A stretch of 15,345 nt of DNA. Source: Christensenella sp. UBA4626. Lineage in GTDB: Bacteria > Bacillota > Clostridia > Christensenellales > UBA1242. Below the pieces are notes generated by a model. The model worked only from the letters and a program-made list of their open reading frames with translations, had not been told where the DNA came from and did not search any database. Below are positions 1 through 4,638 of this stretch, one piece after another (position 1 is the first letter of the stretch; every line of letters starts with the position of its first letter). Made by a program: the position numbers and the translations under genes. Where the stretch lies: contig DHNC01000027.1 of the NCBI GenBank assembly GCA_002406115.1, positions 1 to 15,345 on the forward strand, in the 5' to 3' direction.

Positions 1-77
1 TGGTGCGCCAAGAGGGGTTCGAACCCCCGACCCCCGCCTTAGAAGGGCGATGCTCTATCCAGCTGAGCTATTGGCGC
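1..77 (-). tRNA. tRNA-Arg (anticodon UCU)
   Basis: Read on the minus strand this folds as a full cloverleaf. The acceptor stem is GCGCCAA/TTGGCGC with an encoded CCA at bases 1-3, the T-loop is GGTTCGAAC, and the anticodon loop TTCTAAG gives anticodon UCT for AGA codons. It lies downstream of tRNA-Gly on the same strand, 226 bp away, with the repeat arm 80-260 directly before its 5' end. The encoded CCA touches the window edge, so nothing can be said about its terminator. Confidence 0.96.
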
Positions 78-79
78 AT

Positions 80-260
80 GTGGGCGGATTGCCCGTTATA
101 ATCGTTTGCTAAATAAATTTACGCAAACTCCATTTATGGGCAATTCGCCCACATTTATGACAAGACACCGCAGAACAGATACCTGCTTCTTAGCGGTTTC
201 TTTTCATCCTTTGTTTCCGACCAATCAGTTACACATGGCAAGCAGGTTGCAATGTGATTA
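80..260. repeat. Arm 1 of a ~180-bp inverted repeat flanking the tRNA cluster
   Basis: This segment is the reverse complement of 1193-1376. By eye the outer ~125 bp (80-209 against about 1246-1371) differ at roughly five positions; the inner ~50 bp are clearly more diverged. The outer part contains its own terminal palindrome: GTGGGCGGATTGCCC at 80-94 pairs with GGGCAATTCGCCCAC at 138-152, and inside it GTTTGC (104-109) pairs with GCAAAC (123-128). A second hairpin pairs ACCGC with GCGGT around 165-200. The arm starts 3 bp upstream of the mature 5' end of tRNA-Arg. It could be a duplicated tRNA upstream region or a mobile palindromic element. No coding frame was seen. Confidence 0.9.
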
Positions 261-303
261 AAGTCATTAACATATTTTGTTAAAGAATGCGTAAATAGTT
301 TGT

Positions 304-377
304 TGGAGCGGGTGAAGGGAATCGAACCCTCGTAACTAGCTTGGAAGGCTAGCGCTCTGCCATTGAGCTACACCCGC
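304..377 (-). tRNA. tRNA-Gly (anticodon UCC)
   Basis: On the minus strand the acceptor stem is GCGGGTG/CACCCGC with an encoded CCA at 304-306. The anticodon loop CTTCCAA gives TCC for GGA codons, and the T-loop is GGTTCGATT. It is probably the first gene of a minus-strand tRNA-Gly/tRNA-Arg unit, because a good promoter (391-420) lies just upstream and no T-run hairpin is seen right after it. Confidence 0.96.
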
Positions 378-390
378 ATCAAACAGCGAT

Positions 391-420
391 ATAATAACAC
401 AATGGCAATATTTATGTCAA
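391..420 (-). promoter_or_regulatory. Predicted sigma-A promoter of tRNA-Gly/tRNA-Arg
   Basis: On the minus strand, TTGACA (bases 415-420) is followed after 18 bp by TATTAT (391-396). Transcription would start near 384, about 7 nt before the mature tRNA-Gly 5' end, a normal arrangement for tRNA promoters. Confidence 0.7.
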
Positions 421-600
421 GTCAAATTTGTAAAAAGAAACAAAAATATATAAATAAAGTGATATTTTTAATAATCAGTTGGCTCAAAATTCACACTCGT
501 TTTTTGCAAACCACAATAAAAGTTTAAAACCCGTTTACAATTATAAAAAAAATAAATGTAAAAGAAATTTAAAATTTTTCATTTTTTTTGTAAAAAATAC

Positions 601-629
601 TTGTTTTTTTATTTTGCTTAGTGTATAAT
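601..629 (+). promoter_or_regulatory. Predicted promoter of the Lys-Leu-Gln tRNA series
   Basis: TTGTTT (601-606) is followed after 17 bp by a perfect TATAAT (624-629). It would drive the broken tRNA-Lys at 678 and, by read-through, tRNA-Lys, tRNA-Leu and tRNA-Gln up to the terminator at 1116-1142. No separate promoter was seen for these genes. Confidence 0.6.
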
Positions 630-677
630 ACAAAAGTCGCTAGTGATAACGATGATTACAATTTATCTTAATTTTGT

Positions 678-832
678 GGTTCATTAGTTCAGTTGGCGAG
701 TAGCGTTAAGCAATATGCCACGACTGGCATGTTGTAGCGGTGACGTTAGGCAACGAGTGAGCGATAGCGATGGAAGAGCACATGACTTTTAATCATGTGA
801 TTGAAAGGTCTTGAGTTCAACAAGTTTAATTA
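678..832 (+). pseudogene. Disrupted tRNA-Lys pseudogene with ~75-bp insertion in the D-loop
   Basis: Bases 678-696 match the 5' end and D-stem of the intact tRNA-Lys at 850-925 with one change. Bases 774-794 match its second D-arm strand and whole anticodon arm, including ACTTTTAATCATG. Between them sits an insertion of about 75 bp, with a short GG/TGG duplication at its borders. The insertion contains the hairpin ATGCCA-CGAC-TGGCAT (715-730) and a repeat-like tail GCAACGAGTGAGCGATAGCGA. After the anticodon arm the T-arm and acceptor have decayed and the 3' end no longer pairs with the 5' end, so no functional tRNA is expected. It is probably transcribed from the promoter at 601-629. Confidence 0.75.
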
Positions 833-849
833 AATAGAAGAATAAATAT

Positions 850-925
850 GGTTCATTAGCTCAGTTGGTAGAGCACATGACTTTTAATCATGGTGTCCCG
901 GGTTCAAGTCCCGGATGAGCCACCA
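850..925 (+). tRNA. tRNA-Lys (anticodon UUU)
   Basis: The acceptor stem GGTTCAT/ATGAGCC contains one G-U pair and is followed by A and an encoded CCA (923-925). The anticodon loop CTTTTAA gives TTT, and the T-arm is CCCGGGTTCAAGTCCCGG. It follows a decayed copy of the same tRNA by 17 bp, so the two probably arose by tandem duplication. Confidence 0.96.
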
Positions 926-938
926 TTTTTCTAAATGC

Positions 939-955
939 GGGCTGTTCGCCCTTTT
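939..955 (+). terminator. Weak hairpin with TTTT between tRNA-Lys and tRNA-Leu
   Basis: GGGC-TGTTC-GCCC is followed by TTTT, which directly abuts the first base of tRNA-Leu. The stem is only 4 bp, so it may be a processing signal or a leaky attenuator rather than a true terminator. Confidence 0.3.
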
Positions 956-1038
956 GCGGATGTGGCGAAATTGGCAGACGCGCTAGACTTAGGATCTAGT
1001 GGGTGACCGTGGGGGTTCAAGTCCCTTCATCCGCACCA
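956..1038 (+). tRNA. tRNA-Leu (anticodon UAG)
   Basis: This is a class II tRNA with acceptor stem GCGGATG/CATCCGC, the leucine-type D-arm TGGCGAAATTGGCAGACGC, and a variable arm near GTGGGTGACCGT. The anticodon loop CTTAGGA gives TAG for CUA/CUN codons, and CCA is encoded at 1036-1038. In other bacteria tRNAs of this class can carry 5-oxy-uridine derivatives at U34, the modification made by the trmR/trhP products encoded at 11764-13630. Whether that applies here is inference. Confidence 0.96.
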
Positions 1039-1041
1039 TGA

Positions 1042-1116
1042 TGGGGTATCGCCAAGCGGTAAGGCACAAGACTTTGACTCTTGCACGCGCTAGTTCGAAT
1101 CTAGCTACCCCAGCCA
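1042..1116 (+). tRNA. tRNA-Gln (anticodon UUG)
   Basis: The acceptor stem is TGGGGTA/TACCCCA with discriminator G and an encoded CCA (1114-1116). The anticodon stem-loop CAAGA-CTTTGAC-TCTTG gives TTG for CAA codons. It is three bases after tRNA-Leu and is the last tRNA before the terminator. Confidence 0.96.
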
Positions 1117-1142
1117 ATATTGCCTTTACGGGCAATATTTTG
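1116..1142 (+). terminator. Intrinsic terminator of the Lys-Leu-Gln tRNA unit
   Basis: AATATTGCC (1116-1124) pairs with GGCAATATT (1131-1139) around a short loop, followed by TTTGTT. The stem begins at the last base of the tRNA-Gln CCA. Confidence 0.75.
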
Positions 1143-1192
1143 TTATATAGATTTATGTAACAAATTTAGTGATTTATTAAAAATTCAACAAG

Positions 1193-1376
1193 TAAATCAC
1201 GTTGCAACTTGCTTGCATAAGTGCAACCGATTTGTTGAAAAAAAAGAATGAAAAGAAACCGCTAAGAAGCAGGTATCTGTTCTGCGGTGTCTTGTCATGA
1301 ATGTGGGCGATTGCCCATAAATGAAGTTTGCGTAAATTTATTTAGCAAACGATTATAACGGGCAAATCGCCTATAT
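1193..1376. repeat. Arm 2 of the ~180-bp inverted repeat, directly before tRNA-His
   Basis: This arm is the reverse complement of 80-260 and ends 2 bp before the tRNA-His 5' end, just as arm 1 ends 2 bp before tRNA-Arg. The terminal palindrome here is 1303-1316 paired with 1360-1371. A TATAAC at 1354-1359 could be a -10 box for tRNA-His. The best -35 candidate, TTGCGT at 1328-1333, is 20 bp away, so the promoter role is uncertain. The inner part near 1193-1245 matches arm 1 less well. Confidence 0.9.
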
Positions 1377-1378
1377 AT

Positions 1379-1455
1379 GGTGGATATAGTTCAGTTGGTA
1401 GAGCGCCAGATTGTGGATCTGGTTGTCGTGGGTTCGAGTCCCTCTATCCACCCCA
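1379..1455 (+). tRNA. tRNA-His (anticodon GUG)
   Basis: The acceptor stem is GTGGATA/TATCCAC, extended by the histidine-specific extra G-1 (1379) opposite C73 (1452), with an encoded CCA at 1453-1455. The anticodon stem-loop CCAGA-TTGTGGA-TCTGG gives GTG. It stands apart from the preceding tRNA group behind repeat arm 2. Its last 16 bases plus one downstream base are duplicated at 1715-1731. Confidence 0.96.
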
Positions 1456-1457
1456 TT

Positions 1458-1485
1458 TAAAGTGCAATAAATGCACTTTTTTTAT
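1458..1485 (+). terminator. Intrinsic terminator of tRNA-His
   Basis: AGTGCA and TGCACT pair around an ATAAA loop and are followed by seven T residues, 3-5 bp after the encoded CCA. Confidence 0.8.
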
Positions 1486-1675
1486 TTGCTTTTTTCGGGA
1501 CTCGAACCAAGGTTCGACCCTTGTCGGGCAGACCGCTCGTCACTAGGGTTCCCAAATAAGTATTGCCATTGCAAACTTTTTAAGATAAGGAAACACCAAG
1601 CATAAAAACGATAATTTGAAATTTATTTTAAATTGAGTTCAAAGTACAGATGTTGACTCGCTCCCTTCGCTACGC

Positions 1676-1704
1676 TAAAATTTGCCCATTGGGGCAATTT
1701 TTTT
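1676..1704 (+). terminator. Terminator-like hairpin with T-run
   Basis: AAATTTGCCC-ATT-GGGGCAATTT is followed by more T residues, just before the second copy of the tRNA-His 3' end. No gene precedes it within the segment, so it may belong to the inserted or duplicated DNA. Confidence 0.5.
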
Positions 1705-1734
1705 ACGCTGCTCACCCTCTATCCACCCCATCGT

Positions 1735-1767
1735 CGCAACTCGGCTTTTAAGTCGAGTTGTTTTTTA
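1735..1767 (+). terminator. Intrinsic terminator following the second tRNA-His 3' end
   Basis: CAACTCG and CGAGTTG pair around GCTTTTAAGT and are followed by TTTTTT. It sits just after the duplicated tRNA 3' end, where the tRNA-His terminator would lie if the 275-bp segment had been inserted. Confidence 0.7.
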
Positions 1768-1786
1768 CAAAAAAACAACTGCTGAC

Positions 1787-1999
1787 TTATAGGGTACCCA
1801 CAAAAAGCAATAATTTTTGTGGGAAAAGGAACAATGGAGCAAAAGGCTTATGTTTGCGAACAGCAAACTAGCAATAGCGACAATTGTGACGTGGTTGCTC
1901 CTCATTCCCTTCAAAGGCGCTTCGTTAGCCTTTGTGGGAGCCCTATTAGTGACTTGTGTTTTTAAGTTTAAGGCATACTACGAATAGTATGCCTTTTTC
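1787..1999 (+). ncRNA. Candidate structured RNA or palindromic element ending in a terminator
   Basis: No protein is encoded here, but almost the whole stretch can pair with itself. TAGGGTACCCAC (about 1790-1801) pairs with GTGGGAGCCCTA (about 1936-1947), with one mismatch and one G-T pair. Inside are CCCACAAAAA/TTTTTGTGGG, a long interior stem of GGAACAATGGAGCAA with TTGCTCCTCATTCC, GTTTGC/GCAAAC, and AAAGGC/GCCTTT. CCCAC has two possible partners (about 1817-1822 or 1936-1940), so two folds compete. A weak promoter match (TTTACA 1764-1769, TATAGG about 1788-1793) precedes it and the terminator at 1970-1999 closes it. I do not recognise the family; a mobile palindromic repeat is equally possible. 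Confidence 0.35.
1970..1999 (+). terminator. Strong intrinsic terminator
   Basis: AAGGCATACTA and TAGTATGCCTT form an 11-bp perfect stem around a CGAA tetraloop and are followed by T residues. No coding gene lies between this and the terminator at 1735-1767, which suggests it ends a non-coding transcript. Confidence 0.85.
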
Positions 2000-2142
2000 A
2001 TATCATTTTTTTAACTGAGTAGAATTTTGAATAACGAAAGCTGTGGACAAGAAGATAAGAAATAATGAAAACAAAACTACAGTGCACCCATTGAATAAAT
2101 GCATACAGTGTAATCAAATTATATAGATGATATAAATTTTTA

Positions 2143-2170
2143 TTGAAATTTTGAGGATTTGTGATACAAT
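2143..2170 (+). promoter_or_regulatory. Predicted promoter of the TfoX-domain/DUF1697 operon
   Basis: TTGAAA (2143-2148) is separated by 16 bp from TACAAT (2165-2170). A start near 2177 leaves only about a dozen leader bases before the GTG start codon at 2189. Confidence 0.55.
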
Positions 2171-2188
2171 GGTTGTAGGAGTGGAGAG

Positions 2189-2479
2189 GTGGCGTCGAGT
2201 AAAGGATATAGAGATTTCATTATTGAGCAATTGTCAAATTTGAACCCAACACAAAGACCAATGATGGGCGAATTTTTAATTTATGTAAAAAATATTTATT
2301 TCGGCGGGATATTTGACGATAGGCTTTTGGTAAAAATTACTGAAACAAACAAAAAATATTGTTTAACAGAACAAATTCCGTACGAAAATGCGAAACCGAT
2401 GTATTTGGTTGAAAATGTTGATGACAAATACTATTTGGAAAATTTGGTGCTGGATACAATTAAAGGATTGAAAAAATGA
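2189..2479 (+). CDS. TfoX N-terminal domain family protein
   Basis: The 96-aa protein has the pattern of a stand-alone TfoX/Sxy N-terminal domain: it starts MASSKGYRDFIIEQL, then PMMGEFLIYVKNIYFGGIFDDRLLVKITE in the middle, and YENAKPMYLVENVDD before the C-terminus. In Haemophilus and E. coli TfoX/Sxy co-activates competence genes, but that protein also has a C-terminal domain missing here. Short Bacillota homologues have no established function. Translation starts at GTG (2189), supported by AGGAG at 2177-2181 seven bases upstream and by the family-typical MASSK start. No signal peptide or membrane segment is visible, so it should be cytoplasmic. It overlaps the next gene by four bases (ATGA), indicating translational coupling. 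Confidence 0.85.
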   Translation: MASSKGYRDFIIEQLSNLNPTQRPMMGEFLIYVKNIYFGGIFDDRLLVKITETNKKYCLTEQIPYENAKPMYLVENVDDKYYLENLVLDTIKGLKK

Positions 2480-2682
2480 GCAAGTATAAAAAGTTGTGGG
2501 ATTATATAAAAAATAGCGGCAAAAATGAAATTGTGCTAGGCTTTGTGGATATGGAAAAAATTTGCGGATTTGAAATTGACCACTCGTTTTTAAATTACAA
2601 AAAAGAGTTGATTGATTTTGGATATGAAGTTAAAAAAGTTTCAATTAAAAATAAAACAATATTGTTTGGCAAAATTGATTAA
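2476..2682 (+). CDS. Small conserved-looking hypothetical protein (68 aa)
   Basis: The protein begins MSKYKKLWDYIKNSGK, continues with a hydrophobic strand (EIVLGFVDMEKICGFEI), and has DHSFLNYKKELIDFGYEV near the middle, followed by a lysine-rich strand. This looks like a compact alpha/beta domain of the type found in small uncharacterised Bacillota proteins next to TfoX-domain genes; I cannot assign a function. Its start overlaps the stop of the TfoX-domain gene (ATGA) and its stop is 14 bp before the ATG of the DUF1697 gene, so all three are very likely one operon. No signal peptide, membrane segment or catalytic motif is seen. Confidence 0.8.
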   Translation: MSKYKKLWDYIKNSGKNEIVLGFVDMEKICGFEIDHSFLNYKKELIDFGYEVKKVSIKNKTILFGKID

Positions 2683-2696
2683 ATAAGGTGAGGAAT

Positions 2697-3236
2697 ATGA
2701 AATATATTGTTATGCTTCGAGGAATAAATATAAGCGGCAAAAACAAAATATCAATGTCAATGCTTAAATCGGTTTTGGAAGAAGAGGGGTTTAAAAATGT
2801 TTCAACAATCCTTAATAGTGGCAATGTTATACTTGAAACCGAAGTCGCAAGCAAAGAAACCTTAGCGAAAAAAATTTTTAACATAATAAAAGAAAATTTT
2901 AATTTTGAAATCCCCGTATTTGTTACAACAGAAAGTGAACTTAAAGATGTTGTCAACAAAAGTCCTGATTGGTGGGGTACGGACGATAAAAATATTTATG
3001 ATAACCTTATTTTTATTATTCCGCCAGCAACTTACGGAGAAATCTATGCCGCAGTAGGTGAACCTAGCAAGGATATAGACAAAATTAAGGAATATCAAAA
3101 TCACATTTTTTGGTCTTTTGATTTAAAAAATTATCGTAAGTCCAATTGGTGGATAAAAACTGCAAGCACAAATATTAAGGATAACATCACAATAAGGACA
3201 GCAAATACAATCAAAAAGATATTAAAATCTTGTTAA
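2697..3236 (+). CDS. DUF1697 family protein
   Basis: The N-terminus MKYIVMLRGINISGKNKISM followed by LKSVLEEEGFKNVSTILNSGNVIL is the hallmark of DUF1697: a beta strand, the LRGIN-GKN-I-M motif, and SGNV(I/V). The protein is about 179 aa, the usual length. Its biochemical role is unknown. The start is set at ATG 2697 because AGGTGAGG at 2687-2693 lies just before it as ribosome binding site; the GTG three codons upstream (2688) falls inside that site. It is the third gene of the operon, ends at TAA 3236, and runs directly into a terminator. No export signal is seen, so it is presumably cytosolic. Confidence 0.88.
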   Translation: MKYIVMLRGINISGKNKISMSMLKSVLEEEGFKNVSTILNSGNVILETEVASKETLAKKIFNIIKENFNFEIPVFVTTESELKDVVNKSPDWWGTDDKNIYDNLIFIIPPATYGEIYAAVGEPSKDIDKIKEYQNHIFWSFDLKNYRKSNWWIKTASTNIKDNITIRTANTIKKILKSC

Positions 3237-3267
3237 AAAAGGCGTACTGAAAAGGTATGCTTTTTTG
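3235..3267 (+). terminator. Intrinsic terminator after the DUF1697 gene
   Basis: GCGTAC pairs with GTATGC (one G-T pair) around TGAAAAG, flanked by an A-run on the left and a T-run on the right. The stop codon of the DUF1697 gene lies at its left edge. Confidence 0.75.
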
Positions 3268-3416
3268 CTTTTTATATTACTTTGGCGTCAAAATTGTTGG
3301 CGAAAATAAATGGATTACAAATGCATAAATAAGTTATTTTATTACGCTTGCACATATGTCTAGGTGTTAAAAAAAAACGAACAGGTGTGTCCATTTTTAA
3401 GTTTTTTAAAGAAAAG

Positions 3417-4241
3417 TTAGGCTGGGGCGGAGAGCAAATTTATATCCTGATTGTAAGGAGAAAGTTCCTGCATTTTTTCTTGTGCGGACAAGCATTGTTT
3501 ATCCGACAACAGACCCTTAACTTTGGCAAGTTGAAGGTAGATTTCAAAACTTTGTTGAACGACCTCACGCATTGTGATTGTGTTTTTGCAAGGCTCGGAG
3601 CCCAATGGCTTTGACTTAATTTCGCCATGTTTTTCAAATTCTTTTTCCAAATCAGAGGTGTGCAATTTGTGCAAATAATCCAAATTGCCAATCAAACTAT
3701 CAAAATAATAACCTTCCAAGCCAAAGCGTTCCACAAATTTAGATTTCAAATTGTCAAAGCCGTCTGGCTGGTAAAAATTCAAAAGTTCGTCATCAGATTT
3801 TAGCCCCATAATGACGCCAAATTGACGGGTGAGTTGAGTTGTTTCAAAATAACCAACTGTTTTGTTGCTCTGTTTGTTGAGGAGTTTTTCAACCGAAATT
3901 TCAGTCAAGCCTTCGTTCAAAGCGTCGCAAATCCTTTCGTGATTATACTGATTGAAATTGCAAACCAAACCAGTTTTGTAGTCCGAAACATAAGGAGCAA
4001 CGGCGGTGCGGATGTGTTCCATTTCGTGAAAAATTGTCCATTCAATATTGTCCAAAAAGTGTTTATTCACAAAAATAGTGTTTTTGGCACAATCGGCACA
4101 ATGCGGTTTATTTTCGTTTTCAGGGATGTCGTCCCAAAACTCAATTTCCACATCAAAACATTGTTCCGGCAGTTTGCCATACGCTTTTTCTGCCTTAGCA
4201 AGGTATTGATTTTTGATAGTTTGCAATTCTTCCAATTCCAT
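3417..4241 (-). CDS. Putative zinc metalloprotease (HExxH), family not recognised
   Basis: The 274-aa protein starts MELEELQTIKNQYLAKAEKA. Zinc-site residues are H72-E73-M-E-H76 (IFHEMEHIRT), with a downstream LNEGLTE at about 108-114. This is the usual gluzincin layout, where the Glu of NEGxTE (E110) is the likely third zinc ligand. A CADC pair sits at 48-51. No signal peptide or membrane helix is seen, so the protein is probably intracellular. The substrate is unknown. The start at 4241 is chosen over an upstream in-frame ATG at 4274 because AGGAG lies a standard distance before it and because the extra 11 residues would overlap that ribosome site. It faces the preceding operon. Between its stop and that operon's terminator (3268-3416) I see A/T-rich DNA with no clear terminator of its own. 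The catalytic motif is clear; the family is not. Confidence 0.75.
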   Translation of the reverse strand: MELEELQTIKNQYLAKAEKAYGKLPEQCFDVEIEFWDDIPENENKPHCADCAKNTIFVNKHFLDNIEWTIFHEMEHIRTAVAPYVSDYKTGLVCNFNQYNHERICDALNEGLTEISVEKLLNKQSNKTVGYFETTQLTRQFGVIMGLKSDDELLNFYQPDGFDNLKSKFVERFGLEGYYFDSLIGNLDYLHKLHTSDLEKEFEKHGEIKSKPLGSEPCKNTITMREVVQQSFEIYLQLAKVKGLLSDKQCLSAQEKMQELSPYNQDINLLSAPA

Positions 4242-4289
4242 ACAAATCTCCTTTTGTATCCAACCAAGAAGCAAATTTAAATTATCCTA

Positions 4290-4318
4290 ATTTTACATAT
4301 TCTTTTTGTTAAAGTCAA
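4290..4318 (-). promoter_or_regulatory. Predicted promoter of the putative metalloprotease gene
   Basis: On the minus strand TTGACT (4313-4318) is followed after 17 bp by TAAAAT (4290-4295), about 49 bp upstream of the start codon. Confidence 0.65.
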
Positions 4319-4456
4319 CTTTATTTCCAAATTAGGCGTTGTTTGTGTTGGATTTTTGTGTTCTTAAATATTTTTGACATAAAAAGCAAATTGTAAAATT
4401 ATCTTACATTTAAAAATTTATTTTTAAAAACCAACAAATTTTGCGTTGAATTTTAG

Positions 4457-4486
4457 TTGCAAGTTGACAAAAATAAATAGTATAAT
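4457..4486 (+). promoter_or_regulatory. Predicted promoter of the fused ABC transporter gene
   Basis: TTGCAA (4457-4462) is followed after 18 bp by TATAAT (4481-4486). A perfect TTGACA at 4464-4469 is only 11 bp from the -10 and so cannot serve as its -35. A start near 4493 gives a leader of about 146 nt before ATG 4639. Confidence 0.55.
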
Positions 4487-4493
4487 CAGTCCA

Positions 4494-4521
4494 GTTAAAA
4501 GAGAAAAATTTAACTTTTAAC
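4494..4521. promoter_or_regulatory. Inverted repeat at the transporter start site (possible operator)
   Basis: GTTAAAAG (4494-4501) and CTTTTAAC (4514-4521) are perfect 8-bp inverted arms separated by 12 A/T-rich bases. The left arm coincides with the expected transcription start. It could be a repressor site or the first hairpin of the leader. Confidence 0.4.
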
Positions 4522-4638
4522 GGTGTGCTTAACAAGGTTAAAATATCTTAAACTATAAAGTTTCATCTTTTGTTTGGATATATAAATCTCGCTATAACTC
4601 AGTCTATTAAATAAAATATAATAGGAGAAAGAAAAGAT

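Larger units (their letters stand above)
378..677. other. AT-rich divergent intergenic region between tRNA units
   Basis: This is 300 bp of very AT-rich DNA separating the minus-strand tRNA-Gly from the plus-strand tRNA series. It holds two outward-facing promoter matches (391-420 minus, 601-629 plus). Between them I see only A/T tracts and no plausible gene or structured element. Confidence 0.7.
1440..1731. repeat. Segment bounded by a 17-bp duplication of the tRNA-His 3' end (att-like)
   Basis: The 17-mer ccctctatccaccccat occurs at 1440-1456, as the 3' end of tRNA-His, and again at 1715-1731. The intervening ~258 bp have no integrase or other gene. They contain the tRNA-His terminator, a hairpin made of TCGAACC (1502-1508) and GGTTCGA (1511-1517), a repeat-like GACTCGCTCCCTTCGCTACG (1652-1671) and a second T-run hairpin (1676-1704). 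A tRNA 3'-end duplication is the usual trace of site-specific integration. The segment could be a remnant or a very small element, or a partial tandem duplication. Confidence 0.55.
4242..4638. other. Divergent intergenic region between protease and ABC transporter
   Basis: About 400 bp of AT-rich DNA holds a minus-strand promoter for the protease gene (4290-4318), a plus-strand promoter for the transporter gene (4457-4486), and an inverted repeat at its predicted start site (4494-4521). The stretch 4320-4455 shows nothing beyond A/T tracts. No small open frame with a ribosome site was found. Confidence 0.7.

Noticed and set aside
160..210. ACCGC/GCGGT hairpin before tRNA-Arg considered as a T-box leader
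   Set aside because: There is no T-box consensus such as AGGGTGGNACCGCG, and T-boxes precede protein genes, not tRNAs.
697..772. Possible intron within the tRNA-Lys copy
   Set aside because: The insertion is in the D-loop, too short for a group I intron, and the T-arm and acceptor are also decayed, so a pseudogene with an insertion explains it better.
1497..1560. Minus-strand tRNA fragment, because of GGTTCGAGTCCCG
   Set aside because: Only a T-arm-like string is present; no acceptor, D-arm or anticodon arm can be built, and the palindrome TCGAACC-AA-GGTTCGA explains the similarity.
2688..2696. GTG 2688 as start of the DUF1697 protein
   Set aside because: It overlaps the ribosome binding site AGGTGAGG, which is properly spaced for ATG 2697.
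3348..3614. 88-residue plus-strand open frame opposite the metalloprotease gene
   Set aside because: It overlaps the metalloprotease coding region antisense, has no ribosome site and no recognisable domain.
4464..4486. TTGACA and TATAAT as one promoter before the ABC transporter
   Set aside because: The spacing is only 11 bp; TTGCAA at 4457-4462 with 18 bp is the workable -35.
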